DNA of 40,559 nt from a virus, in the IMG/VR virus record IMGVR_UViG_3300031920_000219, positions 1 through 40,559 of that record. One strand, 5' to 3'. A program made the position numbers and the translations under genes. Under the pieces are notes generated by a model. That model did not search any database. It was not told the DNA's origin and was given only the letters and a program-made list of their open reading frames with translations. Positions 9,068 to 17,821 of this stretch are shown here, piece by piece (position 1 is the first letter of the stretch; each line of letters opens with the position of its first letter).

Positions 9068-9526
9068 ATGGGTAAAACAGATTGGGATTTGCGGTTTATG
9101 AAACATGCTGATGATATAGCTCAATGGAGTAAAGATCGTTCATCTAAAGTTGGTGCTGTTATTGTAAGAGATAAAAATATAATATCAACCGGATATAATG
9201 GATTTCCACGTGGAAGTGATGATGATGATGAAAAAAGACATGAAAGACCTGAAAAATATGAATGGGTGTTACATGCGGAGGAAAATTCTATAGTTAATGC
9301 TGCTAGGCATGGTCAAGCTACCGATGGTGCTGATATGTATGTTAATTGGTATCCATGTTCTAAATGTGCTGGTATGATAGTTAATGCTGGTATTAAAAGA
9401 CTTTTTTGTGATAAAGAACCAGATTTTTCTCACTTTAAATTCGGTAAAAGTTTTGCAATGGCACAAAAAAAATTAGTTGAAGGTGGTGTTCAGATTATAT
9501 ATTTAAACTATGAAGCAAATAGATAA
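9068..9526 (+). CDS. Deoxycytidylate (dCMP) deaminase
   Basis: A 152-residue zinc enzyme converting dCMP to dUMP for dTMP synthesis. Zinc motif HAEEN (H69, catalytic E71) and PCSKC (C97, C100) are intact; SSKVGAVIV and GYNGFPRG near the N-terminus are typical of the ComEB/phage dCMP deaminase family. It starts 8 bases after the membrane-protein gene and its 3' end overlaps the next gene by 17 bases. No other dTMP-pathway gene is in this window. Confidence 0.92.
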   Translation: MGKTDWDLRFMKHADDIAQWSKDRSSKVGAVIVRDKNIISTGYNGFPRGSDDDDEKRHERPEKYEWVLHAEENSIVNAARHGQATDGADMYVNWYPCSKCAGMIVNAGIKRLFCDKEPDFSHFKFGKSFAMAQKKLVEGGVQIIYLNYEANR

Positions 9527-10112
9527 AAAAACGTATCATGTAAACAATGTAAATAGATATTCTGATATATATGAAAAGAAACAAATTTTAGTTGCTTCAA
9601 GTTTACGTAAATTAAATTATCATATTCTTCGTTTACAACATAAAGAACAAGGTAACACTAGAAGATGGTGTACTTATACCATTTCAAGAGAGGGTAAAAT
9701 ATTTGAACATTATGATCCTAAATTTTACTCTGATTTCATTAACGAAAAAACCATTGATAAACACACAATATCTATAGTTTTGGAAAATATGGGTAGTTTA
9801 AATAAAACACCTAAGAAAATATTAATCAATTCGTTGGGTGAGGTTTGTGATATTAAAAATGTTGGTGAAAAAGATTGGGTAGGTAAAACATATTGGGAAA
9901 AATATCCAGATGAACAAATTAAAAGTTTAATTAAATTATGTAAATATTTATGTAAAACATTTAAAATAAGTAAAAAGGTAATGCAGTTTCATTATTACCA
10001 TGAAAAGACTAATGTTTTTAATGGTATCGTCTTCAGAAGTAACTACCTTGAAGAAACTGGAGATATTAATCCTTTTATGGATATTAGTGAATTAAATGAA
10101 TTGTTAAAATAA
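9510..10112 (+). CDS. Amidase_2/PGRP-like protein (divergent)
   Basis: A 200-residue protein resembling N-acetylmuramoyl-L-alanine amidases in pattern: a substrate strand (WCTYTISREGKIFEH), a central HTISIVLENMG matching the IGIELEN strand, and a helix YPDEQIKSLIKLCKYLCKTF matching the YTDEQ helix of the endolysin at 14788. The usual zinc ligands are not clearly placed: the first HHT motif is missing and the final H-x-D region reads FHYYHEKT. It may therefore be a divergent or inactive relative with a cell-wall-binding or virion role. The start overlaps the end of the deaminase gene. Confidence 0.45.
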   Translation: MKQIDKKTYHVNNVNRYSDIYEKKQILVASSLRKLNYHILRLQHKEQGNTRRWCTYTISREGKIFEHYDPKFYSDFINEKTIDKHTISIVLENMGSLNKTPKKILINSLGEVCDIKNVGEKDWVGKTYWEKYPDEQIKSLIKLCKYLCKTFKISKKVMQFHYYHEKTNVFNGIVFRSNYLEETGDINPFMDISELNELLK

Positions 10113-10114
10113 TT

Positions 10115-10123
10115 AGTATTTAT
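10115..10123 (+). promoter_or_regulatory. AGTATTTAT promoter-like motif
   Basis: AGTATTTAT followed by CATTAAAG, 17 bases before the ATG at 10140. It is one of the best matches to the recurrent motif. Confidence 0.42.
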
Positions 10124-10139
10124 CATTAAAGAATCAACA

Positions 10140-10652
10140 ATGGATGAATATATAAATAGAATTAAAAAATTAAATAAGCAGATATCACACATATCTGGTA
10201 TACCTGCAGCAGCGTTGGGTACTGATAAACAATCAGGTGTTTCTGGTCCTATAAATGAGTTAAGAACTCAAGATTTTGTTAAGAAAATGCGATCATCTAA
10301 AGAACTAAATGAAATTTTTGATAAAGAGCAACAAAATAGTAATAAAAAAACAATTTATGATCAAAATAGAGAAGAACAAAAATTTAGACAATATTTTGAT
10401 GATTTAAATGTTACTATTGATTTTATTGAATTAAAAGTATTTGATGATAAAGTATTTTGGGGTGGCACTGTTGATGGTATGATTCAATTTGTATATAAAG
10501 TAACTCCAGATGAAAAATCGAGTGGTGTTGAATTTAATTATTTAGAAGATTTTTCTCCGGATATTCCAGAAAATGATGAAGTTGTTAAAAGAATTGAGGC
10601 ATATTACAATAGTTTCTATAAATATTGGAGAGATAATATTTTACAAAAATGA
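10140..10652 (+). CDS. Hypothetical phage protein
   Basis: A 170-residue soluble protein with no recognised domain. The N-terminal half is helical and polar; residues ~95-135 look like beta strands (VTIDFIELKVFDDKVFWGG...IQFVYKV); the end is acidic. It overlaps the next gene by 4 bases (ATGA), indicating translational coupling to the membrane-anchored protein at 10649. Confidence 0.55.
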   Translation: MDEYINRIKKLNKQISHISGIPAAALGTDKQSGVSGPINELRTQDFVKKMRSSKELNEIFDKEQQNSNKKTIYDQNREEQKFRQYFDDLNVTIDFIELKVFDDKVFWGGTVDGMIQFVYKVTPDEKSSGVEFNYLEDFSPDIPENDEVVKRIEAYYNSFYKYWRDNILQK

Positions 10653-11428
10653 AAACAACATTAAACATTGATTTAAAAACAATTATACTTATAATCATTG
10701 CTATTTTAATAATAATGGGTGGTGGTTTTGGTTGGTTAGGTGGTTCATTAAAAAAGACTAATAATTATTTAGAAGAACAAAAAAATTTAACTAGTGCACT
10801 TAATGCCAACATAAAAAAAACCACAAATAAGTTAGGTGAGATTGTTTCTGATAAGGAAACATTACAAACTGATGTTAATTATTTAATTGATTTGAATAAG
10901 GAATTAAAAGGTAATCAGAAAGAATTGGTCCAAAGAATTGAATCACTAAACTATAAAAATAATTTAATATCTGCAGCATTAGTAAGAACTGAAATAAAAT
11001 TAGATTCTGCTCTGATGGATGCTGATGTAACTGTCGATACTACAAATAAAACAATAACATTTTCAGATAAATCAGATACATTAACATATGATTTATTGAT
11101 TGGTAATGTATTACCAACATCATTCGGTAAACCCTCTTTATTTGTTAAAGAATTAAACATTCCAAATAAACAATTCATTGAATTTCATTGGGATACTGAT
11201 AAAAAATATAAACAAAAACCCGTTTCATTTAGTATATCAAATTCAAACCCATTGGTAACTACATTAGATGTTGATAGTTATATTATTCCTGAAGTGAATA
11301 AAAAAGCTATTAAACCCACCGGAATGCAAAAAGTCTGGTATTTCATTGACGATAATAAAAAACCTGTTATAATGGGTATTGTTGGTGTTGGTGTAGGTGC
11401 TTTACTTGGCACTACCATATTAGATTAA
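10649..11428 (+). CDS. Membrane-anchored coiled-coil protein
   Basis: A 259-residue protein with an N-terminal membrane segment (TIILIIIAILIIMGGGFGWL, residues 11-30), a long coiled coil (~33-115), a mainly beta domain (~120-215), and a glycine-rich hydrophobic C-terminus (GIVGVGVGALLGTTIL). The layout suggests an envelope-spanning protein, for example spanin-like or a virion/host-envelope connector, but no family is recognised. It is coupled to the upstream gene by an ATGA overlap. Confidence 0.55.
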   Translation: MKTTLNIDLKTIILIIIAILIIMGGGFGWLGGSLKKTNNYLEEQKNLTSALNANIKKTTNKLGEIVSDKETLQTDVNYLIDLNKELKGNQKELVQRIESLNYKNNLISAALVRTEIKLDSALMDADVTVDTTNKTITFSDKSDTLTYDLLIGNVLPTSFGKPSLFVKELNIPNKQFIEFHWDTDKKYKQKPVSFSISNSNPLVTTLDVDSYIIPEVNKKAIKPTGMQKVWYFIDDNKKPVIMGIVGVGVGALLGTTILD

Positions 11429-11510
11429 AATGTTCTACATAGATTAATGAACACCATATAATTTACTGTATGGGTTCTTTTAATTTATTATCATTTTTTT
11501 GTGTTACTAA

Positions 11511-11519
11511 AGTATTTAT
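11511..11519 (+). promoter_or_regulatory. AGTATTTAT promoter-like motif
   Basis: AGTATTTAT located 14 bases before the ATG at 11533. The reading frame is open further upstream (from 11470), but this motif argues that the gene starts downstream of it. Confidence 0.4.
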
Positions 11520-11532
11520 GAAAAAGATATTT

Positions 11533-11748
11533 ATGACCAGTGCGGATAAAGTAAAGACTGTTAAAATAATTCAAGATGAAATGAAAAAGTTTCATCGGGA
11601 TAATTTGGATAAGGAAGTGACTGCGCTTATAGGTAAATCATCGAGTAAAGTAAGAACTGAAATAATAAATATAATTAAAAATTCTCTTGAATCAGTATAT
11701 AAAATATTGTGGCAAAAAAGAGATTTTTGGAAAACAGATATAAGATAA
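11533..11748 (+). CDS. Small basic helical protein, unknown function
   Basis: Start chosen at MTSADKVK because the longer frame from 11470 would place the promoter-like motif inside the gene; 11518 (MKKIFMTS) is an alternative. The resulting 71-residue protein is helical and lysine-rich, ending KRDFWKTDIR. Its stop TAA overlaps the ATG of the next gene (TAATG), so the two are probably translationally coupled. Function unknown. Confidence 0.5.
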   Translation: MTSADKVKTVKIIQDEMKKFHRDNLDKEVTALIGKSSSKVRTEIINIIKNSLESVYKILWQKRDFWKTDIR

Positions 11749-14333
11749 TGGGTAAAGTTAATGAAAAGAAAGTAGAACCAACATTAGATGATCCTAAATC
11801 AGATCAAGCAATTGAGTTTCAAGATAAATTTAATGATGAGATGAAAAAACATCAAATTCATTTAACTGAAGTAGATACGTTATTGAATGAAAAGCAACAA
11901 TCGTTAAAGAAAAAGATTTTTGATTTAGATAAAATGGAAGCTTTGGTTCATGCTGATCCTAAATTATCGTCAGTTTATGATGATATGGCTGAAGATGGTA
12001 AAGAAAAATATGGTTATCATTACAATGAAACAATTATGAATATCATATTTAATGATTATATACTTAATAGTTCGAAATATATTCAAAAATATAAATCTGC
12101 AGTACCAAAAAAGAAAAAGAGAAGAGATAAAAGCGGGATTAATCAATTAAGAAAAGGTGCTGATAATTTGAAAAAAAGAGAGAAAGAAATTAAACAAGAT
12201 GTTGAGAAACAAAATACTGGAATTAATGAAGCATCAAGTACTGTAAGTGGTGGTAATTATGCGTTTGAAAAACCATTAGGGTATACTGACGACATTAAAA
12301 ATGTTTCTAAAGAAATCGATACAGAAAAAGATATGAAAAAAGTTGAAGTTGCTTTGCCGGGGAAAGAAAAACGAGCATATGGTAAATCTAAACCAGCAGG
12401 TTATGGTGTTTCTAATCCGATAGGTAAACCCACGAAAAACGATAAAATAAAAAAACCTTATTATCCGGGTGGTAATATTGTAAATGAAAGTGTTGATTTA
12501 AAGTCAATAAAAAATAAGGCGCAACAAATAAGTAAAGTAGAGGGTGTTGTACAACATGTTAACATGGTATCTAACGATAATTATACTCTTTCAGATTTTT
12601 TTGATTCGGAAAATACTGTTGCTAGTTATGAAGATGGTAGAGAATTAAATGAAAATTCGGTAGAAGAAACAACATCTGCGGGTAGTTCAGGTGCTTATAG
12701 TGGTCCTGCTGCTTGGAGTAATTCAGATAAAACAATGATAACTAAACCAATTTGGAAGGGTGGTACTGTGATTGCTGAAAGTGATTATATTACTGATCCA
12801 ACTGCATTTGGGGAATACTTTAATCAACTAAATGAAGAAATGAATAGAGATCAAATTAATGGGTTTGATCAAATAATGTCCAAATTAGAAATGAATCAAA
12901 GTATTGATGCTGATACGGTAATGAAAGTAGCTAACAGTAACAATATCGAATTTGGTGATTTAATGGGTATGATTGGTAGAGAATTACAAAAAAGAACATC
13001 ATCATTAAATGAAAAAGCTGTATCTCAAGCTCAACAAAGATTTATGGGTATGGTACATGCATTTCAAAAAGGTGAATTAAAATCTGATGATGTGAGTAAT
13101 AACATAAAAAAAGCAGCAGATTCAATGACAGATAAAGAAGCAGAAGATTTTGCTTCAACTAAACATAAAGGTTTACCTGAAAAAGCTGATGAAACTATAG
13201 TTGATAATCAGGAAGATTCAATGAGACTAAAAAATACCCCTCTTGGTACTGGTATGCAAAATGGTGGTGTTCCTGTAGGATTACAAATCACACCATTAAG
13301 TGGGGGTATGGCAGAAAATAAAAACAATATAGACATGGATAAAGATTTAGAAAAACTTAATAAGGATTTGGCATTACTTGAAATGCACAATAACAAACTA
13401 AAAGAATTAAGCGAAGATAAAAAAACTGGTTCTATTGTGAATAAAGAACGTCTTGGTAAAGAAAATGAAACTAATTTCAAAGATGATTTAAAACATAGTG
13501 GTACTAAGGAAATTATTGACGTTACTAAAGAATTAGAATGGAAAGATCAACAAACCGATGTTCCTTCTGATCCACAAAAATTAGGAAAAGATATCGAAAA
13601 AGAAGTGATAAAAAACACTAAAGGAGATGCTTTTAAAGATGATGGTAATTCAGCAAACGATAAAGGTGATGAAATTACTAAGCGTAATTTAACTGATGAA
13701 GAAACAGATGAAGTTGATCTTTATCGTAAAGGTCTTGGTGATTATGTTTTCGATAATAAACCTGATGAAAGATATGAAGAAAGAATGAAAGCTGACATGG
13801 GCGATAAAAACTACGAAATGAGACAAAAACGTATGGAATTTAATGCCAAAGCACCTATGTACAACAAAGATACTCAACCTGTGGAAGATGGTATTAAAAA
13901 GGCACAATTCGATAAAGATAAAAGTGGTTGGAATGATCGTATGGGTTTAAGTTTAAAAGAATCGATTGTTACTGGTAAATTCCATGATACATTAAATAAA
14001 AAAAGATTAATGGAATTTAAATTAGGTTCTGTTACTCAAATTGATGTTATTTTAGAAGGATTGTTCCCGGTAACATTTGAAGGTCTTGGTAATGTTTACA
14101 ATAATAAAGGTGAACTTAATGAAGGTATGAAAGAATTGGTTGAATCTTATGATTATTACACAGACGGTGAAAAGATTTATGCAATGAAGTCTGTTCAGAA
14201 TTTAACTGAAGGTGAACAAAAGAGTGAAAAACCAGAATTAAATGAACAAAAGGAAAAAATGAAACATCTTATGGGATATAAACCAAAAGATTTCACTAAC
14301 ACTAAATCAGTAAAAGAAAATAGAGGGTTTTAA
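11748..14333 (+). CDS. Large hydrophilic protein, probable virion-associated
   Basis: The frame is open from 11709, but ATG 11748, which overlaps the upstream stop (TAATG), is the likely start, giving 861 residues. It is very hydrophilic with Lys/Glu/Asp/Asn runs and no membrane segment. It has loosely repeated short motifs: KPYYPGGNIVNES and KPIWKGGTVIAESD, plus GYTDDIKN, YGVSNPIGKP and a C-terminal KMKHLMGYKP. This repetitive, low-complexity make-up is common in large phage structural or ejected proteins. No enzymatic domain is recognised, so the virion assignment is only inference. Confidence 0.55.
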   Translation: MGKVNEKKVEPTLDDPKSDQAIEFQDKFNDEMKKHQIHLTEVDTLLNEKQQSLKKKIFDLDKMEALVHADPKLSSVYDDMAEDGKEKYGYHYNETIMNIIFNDYILNSSKYIQKYKSAVPKKKKRRDKSGINQLRKGADNLKKREKEIKQDVEKQNTGINEASSTVSGGNYAFEKPLGYTDDIKNVSKEIDTEKDMKKVEVALPGKEKRAYGKSKPAGYGVSNPIGKPTKNDKIKKPYYPGGNIVNESVDLKSIKNKAQQISKVEGVVQHVNMVSNDNYTLSDFFDSENTVASYEDGRELNENSVEETTSAGSSGAYSGPAAWSNSDKTMITKPIWKGGTVIAESDYITDPTAFGEYFNQLNEEMNRDQINGFDQIMSKLEMNQSIDADTVMKVANSNNIEFGDLMGMIGRELQKRTSSLNEKAVSQAQQRFMGMVHAFQKGELKSDDVSNNIKKAADSMTDKEAEDFASTKHKGLPEKADETIVDNQEDSMRLKNTPLGTGMQNGGVPVGLQITPLSGGMAENKNNIDMDKDLEKLNKDLALLEMHNNKLKELSEDKKTGSIVNKERLGKENETNFKDDLKHSGTKEIIDVTKELEWKDQQTDVPSDPQKLGKDIEKEVIKNTKGDAFKDDGNSANDKGDEITKRNLTDEETDEVDLYRKGLGDYVFDNKPDERYEERMKADMGDKNYEMRQKRMEFNAKAPMYNKDTQPVEDGIKKAQFDKDKSGWNDRMGLSLKESIVTGKFHDTLNKKRLMEFKLGSVTQIDVILEGLFPVTFEGLGNVYNNKGELNEGMKELVESYDYYTDGEKIYAMKSVQNLTEGEQKSEKPELNEQKEKMKHLMGYKPKDFTNTKSVKENRGF

Positions 14334-14335
14334 TT

Positions 14336-14698
14336 ATGGCTGAAAATATAAGTAAGAAAGAATTTCTAAGCGTATATAATTCAAATAAACCAAATTTTTG
14401 GATTAAATTTATATATAAATATTTTTCTAAAGGAACAAGTAAAGATAAATTAATACCTAAAAAAGTAATAGTAGCCATGTTATCATTGTTTTTTTTCCTT
14501 GGTTTTTTTGGTACAGCTTTCAATGCTAAATATGAATTAATTAAGATCGTGACTATCGCATATTCAATATTATTATCTGTTGTTGGTTTATCAATAGTAA
14601 GTGCTGTTATTATGAATAATCTTAGAATTAGAAAAACAGCAAAAGAATTAAACATTACTATTGAAAAATATGAAGAATTATTAAAATTATACTTTTAA
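14336..14698 (+). CDS. Two-helix membrane protein
   Basis: A 120-residue protein starting 3 bases after the large hydrophilic protein. It has a soluble basic N-terminus (~40 residues), two membrane segments (about VIVAMLSLFFFLGFFGTAF and IVTIAYSILLSVVGLSIVS), and a polar C-terminal helix. A terminator follows. It may be a holin-like or envelope protein; no family recognised. Confidence 0.55.
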   Translation: MAENISKKEFLSVYNSNKPNFWIKFIYKYFSKGTSKDKLIPKKVIVAMLSLFFFLGFFGTAFNAKYELIKIVTIAYSILLSVVGLSIVSAVIMNNLRIRKTAKELNITIEKYEELLKLYF

Positions 14699-14723
14699 TT
14701 TTAATTAAAAATATCTATATTGT

Positions 14724-14748
14724 AAAGGCATCGAAATCGATGCCTTTT
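14724..14748 (+). terminator. Rho-independent terminator
   Basis: Stem GGCATCG / CGATGCC closing an AAAT loop, extended by flanking A/T pairs and followed by a T-rich run. It ends the transcript before the endolysin gene. Confidence 0.9.
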
Positions 14749-14763
14749 GTTTTTATTAATAAT

Positions 14764-14772
14764 AGTATTTAT
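14764..14772 (+). promoter_or_regulatory. AGTATTTAT promoter-like motif before the endolysin
   Basis: AGTATTTAT 16 bases before the ATG at 14788 and directly after a terminator, exactly where a promoter would be needed. This is the strongest positional support for the motif. Confidence 0.5.
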
Positions 14773-14787
14773 AATAAAATATAAAAT

Positions 14788-15540
14788 ATGATAAGTAGAA
14801 GTTTAATGACACTTGGTTTAGTTAATGATTCAAAATCATATGCTGAAATTAAAAAACAAGAAGAGAGAAAACATTTAGAAAAACTTAATTTGGGTGAAAT
14901 AAATGTTGTTGATTTTCCGGACGATCAATATATAAGACAACAAACTAAAAAAAATCAAATTATATTACACCATACAGTATCTGGACAAGGTGCTGCTGGT
15001 GATATTAGTTGGTGGCGACAAACAGCAGTTCGTGTTGGTACACAAATAATTATAGATTGGAAAGGTGGGATATATCAATGCTATTCATCATTGTTTTGGG
15101 CATATCATATTGCATCACAAGGTGGTAATAGAGTGGCACTTGAAAAAGGATCAATAGGTGTTGAACTTGATGCATGGGGTGCATTAATTAGACACAATAG
15201 AAATTGGTATCCAGCGAAATGGGATGAAAAATTAAATAGAATGGTTGCTAATCTTGCAGTTGCACCAATTCAAAAGGTTCAAATATATCAACAAGGTTTT
15301 AAAGGTTTTTATGGGTTTGAAAAATACACTGATGAACAAATTGAATCACTTCGTAAATTATTAGTATATTGGAATGAAAGATATAATATTCCTCTTGACT
15401 ATAATGAAAAAATGTGGGGTTTTAATCAAAGAGCATATACAGGAACTCCGGGCATTTGGGCACACACATCATATAGAGAAGATAAATCCGATTGCCATCC
15501 ACAACCAGAATTAATAGATATGTTAAAATCACTAAAATAA
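14788..15540 (+). CDS. N-acetylmuramoyl-L-alanine amidase (endolysin, Amidase_2)
   Basis: A 250-residue cell-wall amidase cleaving the bond between MurNAc and the stem peptide. The zinc site and fold are visible: IILHHTVS (H61/H62), AYHIASQGG, SIGVELDAWG, the helix YTDEQIESLRKLLVYW, and a C-terminal IWAHTSYREDKSDCHPQPEL containing the distal His and Asp. There is no signal peptide, so release would need a holin; the small membrane proteins at 14336, 16365 or 17393 are candidates. It has its own terminator-promoter junction upstream. Confidence 0.9.
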   Translation: MISRSLMTLGLVNDSKSYAEIKKQEERKHLEKLNLGEINVVDFPDDQYIRQQTKKNQIILHHTVSGQGAAGDISWWRQTAVRVGTQIIIDWKGGIYQCYSSLFWAYHIASQGGNRVALEKGSIGVELDAWGALIRHNRNWYPAKWDEKLNRMVANLAVAPIQKVQIYQQGFKGFYGFEKYTDEQIESLRKLLVYWNERYNIPLDYNEKMWGFNQRAYTGTPGIWAHTSYREDKSDCHPQPELIDMLKSLK

Positions 15541-15541
15541 A

Positions 15542-15967
15542 ATGAAAGACACTAAATTACAGAAATATATGGTAATTAAAGAACGTGTTGATCTATATAA
15601 AGATTTTACTTTTAATCTTTTATTTTACATATATAAATATTATTTAGATAAAAAAACATTATCCACAAAAGAAGACATTAGAAATCATTTCATGTTTTGC
15701 TATAATAAAGTGTGTGATGAATTTAAAGAAGAAGAAATGTATTTTAACGATAATGAACAATTAATCGAATATTTTTATAAATATTATTATTATCAATTTT
15801 ATAAAGCAGTTGGTGATATTAAACAATCAGAATTTGTTAAATACTGGTTAAACGTGTTTGAAATTGACGAACAAAAGAATAAAAGTTATCTTAAATTATT
15901 GATCGAATTGTATAAATGTTTTGATCAATCCTTAATAAAAGAAAAAAATATTTTAGAAATGGTTTAA
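15542..15967 (+). CDS. Hypothetical helical protein
   Basis: A 141-residue protein, rich in Tyr, Lys and Phe and predicted mostly helical, beginning one base after the endolysin stop. It has no recognised motif, signal peptide or membrane segment. Coupling to the endolysin suggests a lysis-related or late function, but this is only context. Confidence 0.5.
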   Translation: MKDTKLQKYMVIKERVDLYKDFTFNLLFYIYKYYLDKKTLSTKEDIRNHFMFCYNKVCDEFKEEEMYFNDNEQLIEYFYKYYYYQFYKAVGDIKQSEFVKYWLNVFEIDEQKNKSYLKLLIELYKCFDQSLIKEKNILEMV

Positions 15968-15983
15968 AAAACCTTGCATCCAC

Positions 15984-15992
15984 CCTATTTAT
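15984..15992 (+). promoter_or_regulatory. CCTATTTAT promoter-like motif with TTGCAT box
   Basis: TTGCAT, six bases, then TATTTAT. A similar pair, TTGCAT, six bases, then TATTTTT, precedes the gene at 1287. It lies 59 bases before the ATG at 16051. Confidence 0.35.
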
Positions 15993-16050
15993 TAATTATA
16001 TTAGCAAAAATAAAAAATAACAATAATTTTATACAAAATTTAAAACACAA

Positions 16051-16365
16051 ATGGCAAATTTAAAACAAGATTTATTAAATGATTTAGGTAATGAAAAATT
16101 TTACGCAGAACTTGAACTAATGAGATTAGCACAAGACCCAAACATGAATTACAGAGAAAAGGTTACAAACATTAAAGAAATATTTGAAATCATTTCAAAA
16201 GCCGATTTAGGTGTTCAATTAGTTGGTAAATATTTTCCTGAACAAGCTGCTCCTGATGTAGTAACTGAAAAAGGACCAGCATCAAAAGAACCAGCATCAA
16301 AAGAACCAGCATCAAAAAAACCTGAAGAAACTAAACCACTTCCGGGTCAAAGTCATGGTGAATAA
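16051..16365 (+). CDS. Small protein with Pro-Ala-Ser-Lys repeats
   Basis: A 104-residue protein with a helical N-terminus (~1-70) and a low-complexity tail containing three direct copies of a five-residue unit PASKE/K, encoded by near-identical 15-base repeats around 16276-16320. The repeat number could vary by slippage. Its stop overlaps the ATG of the next gene (TAATG). Function unknown. Confidence 0.55.
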   Translation: MANLKQDLLNDLGNEKFYAELELMRLAQDPNMNYREKVTNIKEIFEIISKADLGVQLVGKYFPEQAAPDVVTEKGPASKEPASKEPASKKPEETKPLPGQSHGE

Positions 16366-16562
16366 TGAATATATTTAAAGAAATATATCAAATACTCTTT
16401 GTTTCTTCTATCTTCTTCATTCTATACTTCTTAGTGGTATTAGGGATGAAGATGATTGGAAGATTTATATATAAAAAAGTTGAAATTAAATTTGATTTTA
16501 CCACACCACAAAAAATATTGTTGTTGGTATCATTAGGAATATTTTTTAGTTATATAATATAA
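16365..16562 (+). CDS. Small two-helix membrane protein
   Basis: A 65-residue, highly hydrophobic protein with two membrane segments (about residues 8-32 and 49-65), coupled to the upstream gene by a TAATG overlap. Size and topology would fit a holin or lysis accessory, but the sequence gives no family. Confidence 0.5.
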   Translation: MNIFKEIYQILFVSSIFFILYFLVVLGMKMIGRFIYKKVEIKFDFTTPQKILLLVSLGIFFSYII

Positions 16563-16566
16563 TAAT

Positions 16567-17040
16567 ATGGGCATTATACAAGACACATTTAAATCTATTG
16601 ATGGTTACTTAATTAGTATCGAAAGAGATACCGAAAATGGTTGGTATTTCCTTAAAGTCGGTATTCCAATTGATTGGGTTTTTAAAGGTAATAAATCGAT
16701 TGCTTGTGATGTTATACAAGAATCGGAATTAGGTAAAATAGTTAACGTTAAACCCAAAAAAAATGGGATAACTGTTGACGATTTAGTTGAATTTATTTCA
16801 TTAATTGAAAGAACAAATGCAATTATTGTTGAAAAACAAAAAGAAATTGATGAAAGACTTACCGAAGCAAAAGAAGCTTTGAAAATAGAAATGGAAGAAA
16901 AATTAGGTGAACTGGAAAATCTTAAAGAAGAATCATTTATGTCCTTTGATCAAAGGATGAAAAATGAATCAAAAAAGAAAACTACAGAAACAACACCTAA
17001 GAAAAAAAGAGGTAGACCTAAAAAGGTGGAAACAAATTAA
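16567..17040 (+). CDS. Coiled-coil protein with AT-hook-like tail
   Basis: A 157-residue protein. Residues 1-75 look like a small beta-rich domain, ~80-125 form a strongly charged coiled coil, and the C-terminus ends KKKRGRPKK, a consensus AT-hook (GRP core in basic context). It would bind the minor groove of AT-rich DNA, plausible for a genome with this base composition. It may be a nucleoid-like or head-DNA-associated protein; the role is inferred from the motif alone. Confidence 0.6.
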   Translation: MGIIQDTFKSIDGYLISIERDTENGWYFLKVGIPIDWVFKGNKSIACDVIQESELGKIVNVKPKKNGITVDDLVEFISLIERTNAIIVEKQKEIDERLTEAKEALKIEMEEKLGELENLKEESFMSFDQRMKNESKKKTTETTPKKKRGRPKKVETN

Positions 17041-17048
17041 TAATAAAA

Positions 17049-17396
17049 TTGAGTAAAAAAGAAAATATATTTTCAATTGAAACCCTTGATGATGATATAG
17101 ATTACAAGGGTTTTGATAGTTTAATGAAAGACCATACTAATCGAATAAAGGATAGTACTGCTGCAAGTATATTTGAGAAAGGTGAAACATTACTTGATGA
17201 GATTGATTTAAAAAAAGACGAACAAGAAAAACAAAAAGATATTTGGATTAAATATATCATAAAGAAATCTAAAAAAAGTAAATATTCCCCCATAACATTA
17301 AAGACCTATGATTATAGTGACGTTAGAGACATCTATTTAGATGTTAAAGACGAAAATAAATTTTTCTTGGTTAAGTTTTTTGATCAAATATTTTAA
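17049..17396 (+). CDS. Hypothetical protein (TTG start)
   Basis: A 115-residue charged protein with no recognised domain. The likely start is TTG at 17049 (reading MSKKENIFSIE); the first in-frame ATG would cut ~23 residues from the acidic N-terminus. It follows the AT-hook gene by 8 bases. Its stop overlaps the stop of the convergent minus-strand holin-like gene within TTTTAACC. Confidence 0.5.
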   Translation: MSKKENIFSIETLDDDIDYKGFDSLMKDHTNRIKDSTAASIFEKGETLLDEIDLKKDEQEKQKDIWIKYIIKKSKKSKYSPITLKTYDYSDVRDIYLDVKDENKFFLVKFFDQIF

Positions 17397-17761
17397 CCAA
17401 CCTCACGCTTTTTAAACATTTCAGAGTCTGGAGGTATTATTTCCAAATCGTCATTAGTGTCGTCTGGTTTAATTGTGGTTGTAGTTGTTGTAGTAGTGTC
17501 GTCTTTAGTGGATATATAATTATCACCAAACTTATTTCTAACACCGAATTTATTCTTATAACCATTAAGTGTTAAGATTAAACCAATAAGTTCCATAGCT
17601 ATAACATGATCAATTTCATTTTTGATTATCATAATAACTATACCAGTTAAAATATGGATTACGAATAAAGTAAGTGCAACTAGTGCACTGAATTTAGTTA
17701 TGCTGTATTTTACAGAGTTCTTATCCCTTAGAATATCTTTCCAGAATTTACTTTTTACCAT
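17393..17761 (-). CDS. Holin-like two-helix membrane protein
   Basis: A 122-residue protein with a basic N-terminus, two membrane segments (ITKFSALVALTLFVIHILTG, then IDHVIAMELIGLILTLNGY), and a polar tail containing a run of eight threonines and an acidic end. This layout resembles small putative holins of Bacteroidota phages. It is transcribed opposite to its neighbours from its own promoter-like motif, suggesting separate timing. The holin call is from topology and phage context only. Confidence 0.55.
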   Translation of the reverse strand: MVKSKFWKDILRDKNSVKYSITKFSALVALTLFVIHILTGIVIMIIKNEIDHVIAMELIGLILTLNGYKNKFGVRNKFGDNYISTKDDTTTTTTTTIKPDDTNDDLEIIPPDSEMFKKREVG

Positions 17762-17780
17762 AATATTTTCCTATTTAAAT

Positions 17781-17788
17781 ATAAATAC
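17781..17788 (-). promoter_or_regulatory. GTATTTAT promoter-like motif (minus strand)
   Basis: On the minus strand this reads GTATTTAT, 20 bases before the ATG of the holin-like gene at 17761. Its presence in the correct orientation for a minus-strand gene supports a strand-specific signal. Confidence 0.42.
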
Positions 17789-17821
17789 ACTACATTTGTA
17801 TAAATTTAAAATATATAAGAT

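Noticed and set aside
17485-17508. Low-complexity GTTGTAGTTGTTGTAGTAG tract as a mobile repeat
   Set aside because: It simply encodes the eight-threonine run in the holin-like protein tail on the minus strand.
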